Source of the DNA: Sinorhizobium chiapasense
Lineage (GTDB): Bacteria; Pseudomonadota; Alphaproteobacteria; Rhizobiales; Rhizobiaceae
Direction of reading: 5' to 3'
Assembly: GCF_036488675.1 (NCBI RefSeq)
Contig: NZ_CP133148.1
Span: forward strand, 3,614,001-3,678,000
DNA: 64,000 bases
This document shows, one piece after another, positions 30,822 through 39,933 of this stretch; the first letter of the stretch is position 1; every line of letters starts with the position of its first letter. The position numbers and the translations under genes were made by a program. The notes under the pieces were generated by a model that saw only the letters and a list, made by a program, of their open reading frames with translations, was not told the DNA's origin and did no database searches.

Positions 30822-31253
30822 CTACCTCGGCGGATTGTCGAGCCCGCCCATGCGGCAGACCTCGATCCACTCGTCATCGGTGACCGGCTGCACCGAAAGC
30901 CGCATCGAGGTCACGAGCGCCATCTTGGCGAGCTTGGGGTTTTCCTTGACCTCCTTGAGGGAGACCGGACGCGGGATGTCCATGACGGCGCGGATATCGA
31001 CGCAGTCCCAGCGGGCGTCGCCTCCAGCGGTCGAATCCGGATGCGAGAGCGCGCAGACCTCGGTGATGCCGACGATCTCCAGGCCCTCGTTGGAGTGATA
31101 GAAGAAGCCCTTGTCTCCGATCTGCATCGCCCGCATGTTGTTGCGGGCGAGGTAGTTGCGCACACCGGTCCACTCGGTGCCCTTTTCACCGGCGTCCTTC
31201 TGCATCTGCCAGGACCATTTGGCCGGTTCGGATTTGTAAAGCCAGAAAGCCAT
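30822..31253 (-). CDS. EVE domain protein
   Basis: A 143-aa single EVE domain of the PUA-like fold, a class proposed to read modified bases in nucleic acids. It starts MAFWLYKSEPAKWSW and has WTGVRNYLARNNMRAMQIGDKGFFYHSNEG, the core of the EVE pocket, then WDCVDIRAV and LSVQPVTDDEWIEVCRMGG. The length is typical for housekeeping stand-alone EVE proteins. It follows the YciI gene by 5 bp. No restriction or defence genes are nearby, so a general role is more likely than phage defence. Confidence 0.93.
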   Translation of the reverse strand: MAFWLYKSEPAKWSWQMQKDAGEKGTEWTGVRNYLARNNMRAMQIGDKGFFYHSNEGLEIVGITEVCALSHPDSTAGGDARWDCVDIRAVMDIPRPVSLKEVKENPKLAKMALVTSMRLSVQPVTDDEWIEVCRMGGLDNPPR

Positions 31254-31258
31254 CGCGC

Positions 31259-31552
31259 TTATGCCTCCGGATTGTTGAAGACCCAGTTGTAGGCCTTGAT
31301 CTCGACATTCGAGAACAGGCCCGCCTTGGCATAGGGATCGGCCTCGGCGATTGCCTTCGCCTCTTCGAGCGTCTCGGCCCTGACGATCACCAGGCTTCCC
31401 GTCGGCTTGCCGTCCCCGCCGAGAAAGGGGCCGGCGATCTTGAGAACGCCCTTGGCGTTGAGCTCGTTGAGATAGGCGAGGTGATCGGGACGCGTATCCA
31501 GCCTGAGCTGCAGCCCGCCGGGCTTGTCCGTGCATAGAAGTGCGAAGAGCAT
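31259..31552 (-). CDS. YciI family protein
   Basis: A 97-aa protein with the dimeric alpha/beta-barrel YciI fold. It starts MLFALLCTDKPGG, has RPDHLAYLNELNAKGVLKIAGPF with the family His, then SLVIVRAETLEEAKAIAEADPYAKAGLF with the conserved ADPY. It is thought to be enzyme-like, but no reaction is assigned here. The ribosome binding site AGGAGGAACC precedes ATG 31552. It lies between gpsA and the EVE gene. Confidence 0.93.
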   Translation of the reverse strand: MLFALLCTDKPGGLQLRLDTRPDHLAYLNELNAKGVLKIAGPFLGGDGKPTGSLVIVRAETLEEAKAIAEADPYAKAGLFSNVEIKAYNWVFNNPEA

Positions 31553-31576
31553 GGTTCCTCCTGACGTTATCAACCG

Positions 31577-31612
31577 GAGCGGGATGCCGGCGGAAGACCG
31601 CTTCATCCCGCT
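31577..31612. repeat. palindrome GAGCGGGATG / CATCCCGCTG
   Basis: Imperfect inverted repeat between the gpsA stop and the YciI start, resembling the arms of the element at 25467-25516 (GAGCGGGATG...CATCCCGCTC) with a shorter centre. It may act as an intercistronic stem. Confidence 0.5.
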
Positions 31613-31618
31613 GCCGGA

Positions 31619-32620
31619 TCATTCCTGGGTGATTGGCCGCGACATCAGCTGCTCCAGGGCGGTGCGGACGTCGAGCCTTCCGTCGATGATGGCGGCGACC
31701 GCCTCTGTAATCGGCATGTCGACGCCCAATTCGTGCGCGACGCGGGCGGCGACCGACGCGGCAAAGGCGCCCTCGACCAGTTCCCCTCCCTGTCCGCTTG
31801 CTGGCCCGTCCTTGCCGAGCGCGATGCCGAAGCGCAGGTTGCGCGACTGATGGCTCGTCGCCGTCAGCACGAGGTCGCCGAGCCCGGAGAGCCCGCGCAC
31901 GGTATCGGGTTCACCGCCTTGGGCAACGACGAAACGCGACATTTCCGCAAGGCCGCGGGAGATCAGCGCTGCGCGAGCCGAATCGCCAAGACCCGCGCCT
32001 TCGACGATGCCGCAGGCAATCGCCAGCACGTTTTTAAGCGCCCCGCCAAGCTGTACGCCGACACGGTCCGCCGAGGGGTAAAGCCGGAATGTCCGGCCGG
32101 AGAGCGTTTCCGCGAGTTCCGTCGCCGTCTCGCTGTCGCGCGCGGCAATGACCATTGCGGTCGGCAGGCCCTTGGCGATATCGGCGGCAAAGCCGGGACC
32201 GGACAGCACACCGATCCTGTGACCCGGCAATTCCTCGTCGAGCACATCGGTCAGCAGCCGGCCGGTCGATTGCTCCATGCCCTTGGCACAGGTGACGATT
32301 GTCGCATCGGTGCCGATCCAAGCACCGTAGCTGCGGGCAGCCGCCCGATGCTCCTGCGAGGGCATGGCGAAGAGGACGATATCGGAATCCCTGAGCGTCG
32401 CGGTATCGGAGGAAAAGGCAAGCCCCGCCGGAAGCGGAATGCCGGGCAGAAATGCCTCGTTCCGGCGCGTGCGGTAGCATTCCTCGACCGTCTCCTGTCG
32501 GCGGGCCAGCAATGTCACCTTGGCATTGCCGGTCGCTGCCGCGACGGCAGCGAGCGCGGTCCCGAAGGCTCCGGCTCCAACGACGACGATCTTCGGTTTT
32601 TCGCTCATCTTGTCCATCAT
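31619..32620 (-). CDS. gpsA: NAD(P)-dependent glycerol-3-phosphate dehydrogenase
   Basis: Makes sn-glycerol-3-phosphate for phospholipid synthesis from dihydroxyacetone phosphate. It is 333 aa. N-terminal Rossmann motif [14 protein letters not shown], then [21 protein letters not shown], the [13 protein letters not shown] block with catalytic Lys, and [19 protein letters not shown]. It starts within the tsaD stop (ATGATG overlap); internal ATGs at 32617 and 32608 are also possible. Confidence 0.98.
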   Translation of the reverse strand: MMDKMSEKPKIVVVGAGAFGTALAAVAAATGNAKVTLLARRQETVEECYRTRRNEAFLPGIPLPAGLAFSSDTATLRDSDIVLFAMPSQEHRAAARSYGAWIGTDATIVTCAKGMEQSTGRLLTDVLDEELPGHRIGVLSGPGFAADIAKGLPTAMVIAARDSETATELAETLSGRTFRLYPSADRVGVQLGGALKNVLAIACGIVEGAGLGDSARAALISRGLAEMSRFVVAQGGEPDTVRGLSGLGDLVLTATSHQSRNLRFGIALGKDGPASGQGGELVEGAFAASVAARVAHELGVDMPITEAVAAIIDGRLDVRTALEQLMSRPITQE

Positions 32621-33711
32621 GCCTTGGCGCCGCGCTTGCCGGAGCCGATCAATGCCTGCGCCTGGCTGTCAAGCGGCCAACGCGAGCGCGGCGCAACGTC
32701 GAGGCCATCCGCCGCCAGTCCCGCCGCCAGCCGCTCGGCGCCGGCCCAGGCGATCATCGCGGCGTTGTCGGTGCAAAGCTGAAGCGGCGGCGCCACGAAG
32801 CGGAAGCCGCTCTGGTCGCAAAGATCCTGAAGCGTCGCCCGCAGCTCCTGATTGGCGGCAACGCCGCCGGCGACGACCAGAGCAGGTTCCTCAACAGTGG
32901 CGAACTCCACCTTGAACCGCTTCAGTCCCCGTCCGACACGATCCTTGAGCGTGCGCGAGATGGCGCGCTGGAACGACGCGCAGATGTCGGAGATATCCTG
33001 TTCCGTCACGGGTTCCAGCGATTGCGCCGCCTGGCGCACCGCCGTCTTCAGGCCGGAGAAGGAAAAGTCGAGCCGCGCGTCGCCGACGAGCGGGCGCGGA
33101 AAGTCGAAGCGCTTGGGATCGCCCGTTCGGGCCGCGCGCTCGACCGCGGGGCCGCCCGGATAGGGGAGACCGAGCAGCTTGGCGGTCTTGTCGAAGGCCT
33201 CGCCGAGCGCGTCGTCGATCGTCGTGCCCCAGCGTTCGTAGTCGCCGACCCCCTTCACCAGGATCAATTGCGTGTGGCCGCCCGAGACAAGCAGCATCAG
33301 ATAGGGAAAGGTGAGGCCATCGGTGAGCCGCGCCGTCAGCGCGTGGCCTTCGAGGTGGTTGACGGCATAAAGCGGTTTGCCGGTCGCCCGCGCGATCGCC
33401 TTGCCGGTCATCAGCCCGACGATCAGTCCGCCGATCAGGCCGGGACCACTTGTCGCAGCGATCGCGTCGATGTCCTGAAGCTTGACGCCGGCACGCAGCA
33501 GCGCCTCCTCGATCAGCGTATCGAGCGCCTCGACATGAGCGCGCGCAGCAATCTCCGGAACGACGCCGCCGTAGGCGCTATGCTCTTCCAGCTGGCTGAG
33601 CACGACATCGCCGAGGATCCGGCCGCTGCCGTCCGCATCGCGCAGCACGACGGACGCCGCGGTTTCGTCGCAGCTTGTTTCGATGCCGAGGATACGCAGG
33701 GGCGCGGACAT
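32617..33711 (-). CDS. tsaD: tRNA N6-adenosine threonylcarbamoyltransferase
   Basis: Kae1/Qri7-family enzyme forming t6A37 in ANN-decoding tRNAs with TsaB and TsaE. It is 364 aa. It starts [22 protein letters not shown], has [16 protein letters not shown], the metal-binding pair in [17 protein letters not shown], and [10 protein letters not shown] near the end. ATG 33711 matches the family N-terminus; ten upstream codons in the frame are ignored. It is divergent from hemC, with an M1 element in the gap, and coupled to gpsA. Confidence 0.98.
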   Translation of the reverse strand: MSAPLRILGIETSCDETAASVVLRDADGSGRILGDVVLSQLEEHSAYGGVVPEIAARAHVEALDTLIEEALLRAGVKLQDIDAIAATSGPGLIGGLIVGLMTGKAIARATGKPLYAVNHLEGHALTARLTDGLTFPYLMLLVSGGHTQLILVKGVGDYERWGTTIDDALGEAFDKTAKLLGLPYPGGPAVERAARTGDPKRFDFPRPLVGDARLDFSFSGLKTAVRQAAQSLEPVTEQDISDICASFQRAISRTLKDRVGRGLKRFKVEFATVEEPALVVAGGVAANQELRATLQDLCDQSGFRFVAPPLQLCTDNAAMIAWAGAERLAAGLAADGLDVAPRSRWPLDSQAQALIGSGKRGAKA

Positions 33712-33768
33712 ATGTGGTCTACTCAAAGATTGCGGTCGCACGGAAAGGTGGGTACACGGAACTTGTGT

Positions 33769-33870
33769 CAGCGCCGTGCGTCTTTCAGACGCACAAAGGA
33801 CGCTGTAACGCTTTGAACTGCTGCATGGTTTTATCCTTAAATCGATCCCGATTTAAGGAACCATGCAGTA
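33769..33870. repeat. mosaic palindromic element (M1 family), full copy
   Basis: Reference copy for M1. Part 1 is a palindrome CAGCGCCGTGCGTC...GACGCACAAAGGACGCTG. A linker CTTTGAACTGCTGCATGG follows. Part 2 is a palindrome TATCCTTAAATCG / CGATTTAAGGA ending CCATGCAGTA. Other copies: 14447-14529, 41197-41293 (reversed), 42718-42821, 47488-47590, 48043-48106 (partial), 49464-49589 (rearranged), 60381-60470, 61047-61151. It lies in the divergent tsaD-hemC region, 17 bp before the hemC start. Confidence 0.88.
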
Positions 33871-33887
33871 ACAATGGATGACCAAGG

Positions 33888-34817
33888 ATGCAAACGAAAC
33901 CTTTCCGCATCGGCACGCGCGGCAGTCCGCTGGCGCTCGCCCAGACGCATGAAACGCGCGATCGACTGGTCGCCGCTCATGGTCTGCCGCCGGAAATGTT
34001 CGAGATCGTGATCCTGTCCACCAAGGGGGACCGGATCACCGACCGATCGCTTTCGGAAATCGGCGGCAAGGGCCTGTTCACCGAGGAACTCGAGCAACAG
34101 CTTTTGTCGGGCGACCTCGATTTCGCCGTGCATTCGTCGAAGGACATGCCGACGAAGCTGCCCGACGGGCTCTTCCTCTCCGCCTTCCTGCCGCGCGAGG
34201 ACATTCGCGACGCCTTTGTCGGACGGACGGCGCCGAAGCTCCTCAACCTGCCGCACGGCGCCACGGTCGGCTCGTCGTCGCTGCGTCGTCAGGCGCTCAT
34301 ACGGCGCCTCCGGCCCGACATCAACGTAATCACCTATCGCGGCCAGGTCGAAACGCGGCTGCGTAAGCTCGCCGAAGGCCAGGTCGACGGCACGCTGCTC
34401 GCCTATGCCGGCTTGAAGCGGCTCGGCATGACCGACGTGCCGACCGAATTGCTCGATCCGGAGGAGTTCCCACCGGCGCCGGCGCAAGGGGCGATCTGTA
34501 TCGAGAGCCGCGTCGGCGACACGCGCGTTAACACGCTTCTTGCCGCCGTCGACGATCCGCGCACCCATGAGGCCGTCTCCTGCGAGCGCGGTTTTCTCGC
34601 GACGCTCGACGGCTCCTGCCGCACGCCGATCGCCGGCCATGCCCAGTCGGACGGCACGCACATCCGCTTTTCCGGCATGATCCTGACACCGGATGGCGCA
34701 ACCTGCCATCGCATTGCCGTCGAGGGCAAGGCGGCGGAGGCGACCGAGCTCGGACGGAAGGCGGGCGAAGACATCCGCGCCAAGGCGGGGCCGGGATTCT
34801 TTTCGAGCTGGACGTGA
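33888..34817 (+). CDS. hemC: porphobilinogen deaminase (hydroxymethylbilane synthase)
   Basis: Polymerises four porphobilinogens into hydroxymethylbilane in heme and cobalamin synthesis. It is 309 aa. It starts [19 protein letters not shown] and has [23 protein letters not shown], and the Cys that carries the dipyrromethane cofactor in [13 protein letters not shown] near residue 240. It is followed after 4 bp by hemD on the same strand. Confidence 0.98.
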   Translation: MQTKPFRIGTRGSPLALAQTHETRDRLVAAHGLPPEMFEIVILSTKGDRITDRSLSEIGGKGLFTEELEQQLLSGDLDFAVHSSKDMPTKLPDGLFLSAFLPREDIRDAFVGRTAPKLLNLPHGATVGSSSLRRQALIRRLRPDINVITYRGQVETRLRKLAEGQVDGTLLAYAGLKRLGMTDVPTELLDPEEFPPAPAQGAICIESRVGDTRVNTLLAAVDDPRTHEAVSCERGFLATLDGSCRTPIAGHAQSDGTHIRFSGMILTPDGATCHRIAVEGKAAEATELGRKAGEDIRAKAGPGFFSSWT

Positions 34818-34821
34818 GCCG

Positions 34822-35535
34822 ATGCGCGTGCTCGTCACTCGGCCGCGCCCGGCCGCTGCCGCGACGGCGCTGAAGCTCGAGGCGATGGGCCACGAGGCGA
34901 TCATGCTGCCGCTGATGCAGGCAGAACATCTTGTTGCCGCTGTCGAGACCGCGTTGAAACAAGGCCATGGCGCCATCGCACTGACGAGCGCGGAAGCAAC
35001 CCGAGTGCTGACCGCGCTGGGTGGCGCGCTTGAGCCGCACCTGGAAACACCACTCTTCTGCGTCGGCGAGGCGACCGGCCGTGCCGCCTCGGACCTCGGG
35101 TTCACCGACATTCATGTCGGACCGGGGACAGGCGAAGGTCTCGCCGAAACGATCGCGGCCTCGTTCGGCGCGGTGCCTCGCGAACCGCTGCTCTATCTTG
35201 CCGGTTCGCCACGCTCCGATGGCCTCGAACGGGCGCTGCGGCAGCGCGGCATCGATCACCGCACCGTCGAATGCTACCGGATGACGCCAGTCGACCATCG
35301 TCCGGAGGAACTCTCCGGTCTTCTGCGCGCGGGACGGATCGAAGCCGTACTGCTCTACTCACGTGAAACGACGCGGCAGTTTGCCGCTCTGCTCTCGCAG
35401 AGTGGACTTCACGCTGCGGCGGTTTCCCCGCGCTATCTCTGCTTGAGTGCATCGATAGCGGACGCCTTGCCATCTGGCGCAGCGACGGAAGTCGCGGCAA
35501 TGCCCGACGAGGAGCACCTTCTAAAGCTCCTTTGA
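34822..35535 (+). CDS. hemD: uroporphyrinogen-III synthase
   Basis: Cyclises hydroxymethylbilane with inversion of ring D. The 237-aa protein starts MRVLVTRPRPAAAATALKLEAMGHEAIMLPLM, typical of HemD, with ALTSAEATRVL and GEGLAETIAASFG, and a weakly conserved C-terminal half with LLYSRETTRQFAALL. The family diverges strongly, and identification rests also on its place 4 bp after hemC. The start is ATG 34822; the frame opens earlier inside hemC. Confidence 0.95.
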   Translation: MRVLVTRPRPAAAATALKLEAMGHEAIMLPLMQAEHLVAAVETALKQGHGAIALTSAEATRVLTALGGALEPHLETPLFCVGEATGRAASDLGFTDIHVGPGTGEGLAETIAASFGAVPREPLLYLAGSPRSDGLERALRQRGIDHRTVECYRMTPVDHRPEELSGLLRAGRIEAVLLYSRETTRQFAALLSQSGLHAAAVSPRYLCLSASIADALPSGAATEVAAMPDEEHLLKLL

Positions 35536-35745
35536 TCCTGCCCACGACGCCTTATCTGGGCGCCAACCATGTTCGAGGCGTGAACAGCAAAGCCGGCAGC
35601 GGTTTTCCGCGCACGCGGCGCCGTTCGATCGGGTCATCTGGCGGCATTTCCGGCAAAAACCGGAGTTGGGGGCTTTCCCTCGGGAGTTCGCCTGACTAGG
35701 TTTGTGTTGATAGGCCGACTGGCAATGCAACGGTAAGAGGTCACC

Positions 35746-36996
35746 ATGGTATCGGAAAACCCGCCGCGCCGCTCGAAATCCGAGAAGGAACCGCTGACGA
35801 TCGACCTCCAGGCGGAAAAGACGGCGACCGACGAAGCCGAATCTGTCGCAAGCCAGGAATCGGTCACCGACGAGCCCGCGGAGATTTCGGCGAACCAGGC
35901 AGAAAGCGAAAACGCGGCGGACTCCGCCGACGCGAAGGAACAGACGGAGGAGGAGCGCGCCGATGCCGCCGCGGCCGCCTTCGACGAAGAGCCGCCGCAC
36001 CTGAGCAACGGGACGATGGGAGGGCCGGCACAGCAGCGACGGGCGACGAGCGCGGGTGCACTCGCGGCCGGTATTCTCGGCGGTCTGGTGACGCTGCTCG
36101 GCGCCGGCGTGCTGCAATATGCCGGCTACATTCCGGCGCTCGGTCCCGATCGCGGCAATGCCGCCCTCGACCAGGGCCTCGCGAGCGAAATCGAGGCAAT
36201 CAAGACCCAGATCGCATCGCAATCGGCGCCGGCCGTGAACGTCGCCCCGCTGGAGAACCGTCTTGCGGCGCTGGAAGAGGCAGCCAAGCAGCCGGGCGCA
36301 GATAGTGCGAGCGCGCCGCAGATCACCGCGCTTCAAGCGGAAGTCGCCAATCTGACCAAGGAGGTCGCCGGGCTGAAAGCCAGCCTCGCCGATGCCGAGC
36401 AATCGGCAGCCGCCGCCAAGGCCGAGCTGGCAGGACGCATCGACCAGGCGGAACAAAAGCTCAACGAACCGGTCAACGACATAGAGATGGCGAAGGCCGT
36501 CGCCGTCACCGCGCTGGAGACAGCGATCGATCGCGGCGGGCCCTTCCTGGCCGAGCTTGACGCGCTGCGCAGCATTGCGCCCGACGACGCGACGGTGAAG
36601 GATCTGGCTGAGGACGCCGCAACCGGGGTCGCGACGCGGACCGACCTTCGCGCCGCTTTCCCGCAAACGGCAGACGCGATGCTCGATCAGCTCAACCAGC
36701 CCGACCCGAACGAGGGCATTTTCGCTCGCCTCGTCTCAAGCGCCATGTCTGGCATCCGCATCCGGCCGGTCGGCAGCGTCGAAGGCGACACGCCGGAAGC
36801 CGTCATCGCGCGGATCGAGGACAAGCTCAACAATGGCGACCTCAAGGGCGCATCGTTGGAGTGGGGCGGCCTTCCCGAACCGGCGAAATCGGCCGGGGCG
36901 GATTTCAAGGCGGAACTCGACCAGCGCCTGCGCGTCGAGGCCGCCATCGATGCTGCCGTGGCGCAGACCATGACGCGTACCGGCACCGCCGGCTAG
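35746..36996 (+). CDS. mitofilin family inner-membrane protein (COG4223-like)
   Basis: A 416-aa protein of the alphaproteobacterial Mic60/mitofilin-like group, linked to membrane-contact and cristae-like organisation. An acidic N-terminal region (about 1-85, rich in Glu/Ala/Ser) is followed by one membrane segment (AGALAAGILGGLVTLLGAGVLQYAGY, near 105-130), a coiled-coil region (LEEAAKQPG... to QAEQKLNEPV) and a C-terminal helical domain. It lies between hemD and hemY, as usual in Rhizobiales; such genes are often misnamed hemX. Confidence 0.92.
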   Translation: MVSENPPRRSKSEKEPLTIDLQAEKTATDEAESVASQESVTDEPAEISANQAESENAADSADAKEQTEEERADAAAAAFDEEPPHLSNGTMGGPAQQRRATSAGALAAGILGGLVTLLGAGVLQYAGYIPALGPDRGNAALDQGLASEIEAIKTQIASQSAPAVNVAPLENRLAALEEAAKQPGADSASAPQITALQAEVANLTKEVAGLKASLADAEQSAAAAKAELAGRIDQAEQKLNEPVNDIEMAKAVAVTALETAIDRGGPFLAELDALRSIAPDDATVKDLAEDAATGVATRTDLRAAFPQTADAMLDQLNQPDPNEGIFARLVSSAMSGIRIRPVGSVEGDTPEAVIARIEDKLNNGDLKGASLEWGGLPEPAKSAGADFKAELDQRLRVEAAIDAAVAQTMTRTGTAG

Positions 36997-37015
36997 CAGG
37001 AGGGAAGAGGAATAG

Positions 37016-38635
37016 ATGATCCGTATATTGTTCTTCATCCTTTTCGTGCTGTGTCTCGGTCTCGGCTTTGCGTGGCTTGCCGATCGACCGGGGGAACTGT
37101 CGCTGATCTGGCAGGGACAGCGCATCGAAATGACCCTGATGCGCGCCGCGTCCATTCTTATCTCGCTCTTCGCTGCCGTCCTGATTGCGGTCTGGATGCT
37201 CCGCACGATCTGGATGTCGCCCTATACCGTCACGCGCTATTTCCGCGCCCGCAAGCGTGATCGCGGCTACCAGGCGCTCTCGACGGGGCTGATCGCCGCC
37301 GGTGCCGGTGATGCCAATCTTGCCCGCAAAATGTCGGCGCGAAGCCGGGGCCTGATCAGCGCCGACCAGGAGCCGCTCATCCACCTGCTCGAGGCCCAGA
37401 CCGCGCTGATCGAAGGCAAGTACGACGACGCGCGCAAGAAATTCGAGCTGATGGCCGACGATCCCGAAACGCGGGAGCTCGGCCTGCGCGGCCTGTTCCT
37501 CGAAGCCAAGCGGCTCGGCGCCAACGAGGCTGCCCGGCAATATGCGGAGCGCGCCGCGGAGAAGGCGCCGCACCTGCCATGGGCAACGCTGGCGACGCTG
37601 GATCACCGCAGCCAGGCAGGACAATGGGACGAGGCGATCCGCCTTCTCGACCAGAGCCGCACCGCCAATATCCTCGACCGCAAGCAGGCGGACCGGAAGA
37701 AGGCCGTGCTTCTCACTGCCCGCGCGATGGCGAAGCTCGATGCTGACCCGAAAGCGGCGCGCGACGACGGCCTTGCCGCGCTGAAACTCGACGACAGCCT
37801 GGTGCCGGCGGCGCTGGTAACGGCCAAGGCCCTGTTCCGCGAAGACAATCTGCGCAAGGGCACGGGGATTCTCGAAAGGATGTGGAAGCAGCAACCGCAT
37901 CCGGACGTGGCAGGGCTCTACGTCAGAGCGCGCGGAGGCGATTCCGCCCTCGACCGTTTGAAGCGTGCGAAGAAGCTCGAATCGATCCGCAGCAACAATG
38001 CGGTCGCGCTGTCAGCAGTCGCGGAGGCCGCGCTCGAAGCACGCGAACTGCCGCTTGCCCGTACCAAGGCGGAGGCTGCCGCGCGACTCGAGCCGACGGA
38101 AAGCATCTTCCTGCTGCTCGCCGATATCGAGGAGGCGGACACCGGCGACGAGGGCCGTATCCGCCATTGGATGGCGCAGGCGCTGCGCAGTCCGCGCGAT
38201 CCGGCCTGGACCGCCGATGGCGTCACCTCGCCGTCGTGGCTGCCGGTATCGCCGGTCAGCGGCAGGCTCGACGCCTTCGAATGGAAGGCGCCCGCCTTGC
38301 AGCTCTCCGACAAGCTCGAAGATGCTCACCCGAGCGCCGACGAAGCGATCCGCAGCCTTCCGCCAGTCGCGACCGCCCAGCACGTGGCAGCGCGCGCGAC
38401 GCCCGAACCGGCACCGGCGGCTGCAACTGCTGCAGTTGTTCTGGAAGCCGAGCGTGAGACAATGATCAAGGTTCCGGAGAGGAAGGAAGCTGCCCCCTCT
38501 CCTGCAAAGAAGAAGGAAGAGACCGCCGAGGAAGAACCGGCTCCCTTCTTTGGCCGGCCGCCGGACGATCCCGGCGTTCGCGAGGCGACGGCCGGCGAAA
38601 AGGCGTCGGACAAGGCAGGCTTCCGACTTTTTTGA
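37016..38635 (+). CDS. hemY: HemY-like membrane TPR protein
   Basis: A 539-aa protein with two N-terminal membrane helices (MIRILFFILFVLCLGLGFAW; ILISLFAAVLIAVWMLRTIW), the HemY N-terminal domain, and TPR-like helices (GLRGLFLEAKRLGANEAARQYAERAAEKAPHLPWA). The C-terminus is a long Glu/Ala/Pro/Lys-rich tail ending AGEKASDKAGFRLF. Despite the name, it is not the Gram-positive protoporphyrinogen oxidase HemY; its role in tetrapyrrole or envelope biology is unclear. It follows the mitofilin-like gene by 19 bp. Confidence 0.93.
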   Translation: MIRILFFILFVLCLGLGFAWLADRPGELSLIWQGQRIEMTLMRAASILISLFAAVLIAVWMLRTIWMSPYTVTRYFRARKRDRGYQALSTGLIAAGAGDANLARKMSARSRGLISADQEPLIHLLEAQTALIEGKYDDARKKFELMADDPETRELGLRGLFLEAKRLGANEAARQYAERAAEKAPHLPWATLATLDHRSQAGQWDEAIRLLDQSRTANILDRKQADRKKAVLLTARAMAKLDADPKAARDDGLAALKLDDSLVPAALVTAKALFREDNLRKGTGILERMWKQQPHPDVAGLYVRARGGDSALDRLKRAKKLESIRSNNAVALSAVAEAALEARELPLARTKAEAAARLEPTESIFLLLADIEEADTGDEGRIRHWMAQALRSPRDPAWTADGVTSPSWLPVSPVSGRLDAFEWKAPALQLSDKLEDAHPSADEAIRSLPPVATAQHVAARATPEPAPAAATAAVVLEAERETMIKVPERKEAAPSPAKKKEETAEEEPAPFFGRPPDDPGVREATAGEKASDKAGFRLF

Positions 38636-38659
38636 ACTTCGAAGGCTGTGGACAAAGAC

Positions 38660-39142
38660 ATGTTAGAGCGGTTCCGAGCGTTTCTCGAAAGTTTGGCGGG
38701 CTCCACGGAGCCGATCGAAACAGGCGACCCGCGCATCGCCGTGATCGCGCTTTGCCTCCAGGTCATGGAGGCCGACGGCGCCGTGCTGGCTGTCGAGCGT
38801 CGCAAGATGCGCGAGATCATCGAGGAACAATATAAACTCGACGATCAGGGTCTCGATGCGCTCATCCAGGCGGGTGAGACCGCCGAAAGCGAGGCGATCG
38901 ACTTCTTCAAGTTCACCTCCGAAATCAAACGCCATCTATCCGGAGAGCAGCGGATCGAGCTTGTCGGCATGCTGTGGGAGATCGTCTATGCCGATGGCAT
39001 CCGAAACGAAATGGAAGATCACGTGATCTGGCGGATCGCCGACCTCCTCGGCGTATCCGGACGCGATCGCATCTTGAAGCGGCAGGAGGTTGCCGCCAGG
39101 ATCGACGCGAAGGAGGAGAACGACACGCAGCAGGAAGACTGA
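38660..39142 (+). CDS. TerB family protein
   Basis: A 160-aa helical protein of the TerB (tellurite-resistance B-like) fold. Key features are RIAVIALCLQVMEADGAVLAVERRKMREIIEEQY and LVGMLWEIVYADGIRNEMEDHVIWRIADLLGVS, the two-fold ADG-x-x-x-x-E helical repeats that can bind metal through acidic residues. Despite the name, a tellurite role is not implied. ATG 38660 is used; a GTG at 38648 adds four residues (MDKD). It sits 24 bp after hemY and is followed within 2 bp by an amidotransferase gene. Confidence 0.9.
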   Translation: MLERFRAFLESLAGSTEPIETGDPRIAVIALCLQVMEADGAVLAVERRKMREIIEEQYKLDDQGLDALIQAGETAESEAIDFFKFTSEIKRHLSGEQRIELVGMLWEIVYADGIRNEMEDHVIWRIADLLGVSGRDRILKRQEVAARIDAKEENDTQQED

Positions 39143-39143
39143 A

Positions 39144-39893
39144 ATGCCTGCAGGGGCCGACGACGTCAAAAGACCAATTCTCATAATCCTGCATCAGGAG
39201 CGATCGAGCGCCGGCCGCGTGGGGCAGATTCTCCAGCAGAAGGGCTTTTCGCTCGACATCCGCCGCCCCGCCCTCGGTGACGAGCTGCCGCCGACGCTGG
39301 AGGCCCACTCCGGAACCATTGTCTTCGGCGGCCCGATGAGCGCCAACGACGAGGAAGAGTTCGTCCGCCGCGAGATCGACTGGCTGTCGGTCCCGCTCCT
39401 CGAGAACAAGCCTTATCTCGGCATCTGCCTTGGCGCGCAGATGCTGGCCCGCAACCTCGGCGGCAAGGTCGCGCCGCATCACGAGGGCATGACGGAAATC
39501 GGCTGGTATCCGCTAAAGGCAACCGCGGCCGGTAAGGCGCTGATGGACTGGCCGGCCATGGTCTATCACTTTCACCGGGAAGGGTTCGACCTGCCTGCCG
39601 GCGCCGAGTTGCTGGCGACCGGCGAGACCTATCCGAACCAGGCGTTCCGCTACGGCGAGAACGCCTGGGGAATTCAGTTTCACGGCGAACTGACGCGCGC
39701 GATGATGCACCGCTGGGTCGTCCACGGCGCGCACCGCTTCGAGCTGCCTGGTGCCCAGATCGGCAAGGCGCATCTCGAGGGGCGAATGATTCACGATCAC
39801 CCTTTGCGGACCTGGATGGAAAATTTCCTCGAACTGATTTTTTTGCGCGGCGGAGAGGCAGCCGGCGCGCCCAAAGGGCAAGACCGAGGGTAA
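39144..39893 (+). CDS. class I glutamine amidotransferase-like protein
   Basis: A 249-aa single-domain amidotransferase of the GuaA-N/YfeJ-like group. The triad is Cys 95 (GICLGAQML), His 180 and Glu 182 (GIQFHGELTR), all present, so it should hydrolyse glutamine or a gamma-glutamyl substrate. It has no synthetase domain, so the substrate is unknown. It lies 2 bp after the TerB-like gene and is convergent with the MFS gene (41 bp between stops). Confidence 0.92.
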   Translation: MPAGADDVKRPILIILHQERSSAGRVGQILQQKGFSLDIRRPALGDELPPTLEAHSGTIVFGGPMSANDEEEFVRREIDWLSVPLLENKPYLGICLGAQMLARNLGGKVAPHHEGMTEIGWYPLKATAAGKALMDWPAMVYHFHREGFDLPAGAELLATGETYPNQAFRYGENAWGIQFHGELTRAMMHRWVVHGAHRFELPGAQIGKAHLEGRMIHDHPLRTWMENFLELIFLRGGEAAGAPKGQDRG

Positions 39894-39933
39894 CGAAATC
39901 GGCCCTGCGGCTCTTCCTGCGATATGCGTGCGA

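Noticed and set aside
30822..31253. EVE protein as part of a phage-defence system
   Set aside because: It lies in a housekeeping series (tsaD, gpsA, YciI) with no restriction or nuclease genes nearby.
38660..39142. Tellurite resistance operon
   Set aside because: A lone TerB-fold protein without terC/terD/terE partners; the fold is widespread.
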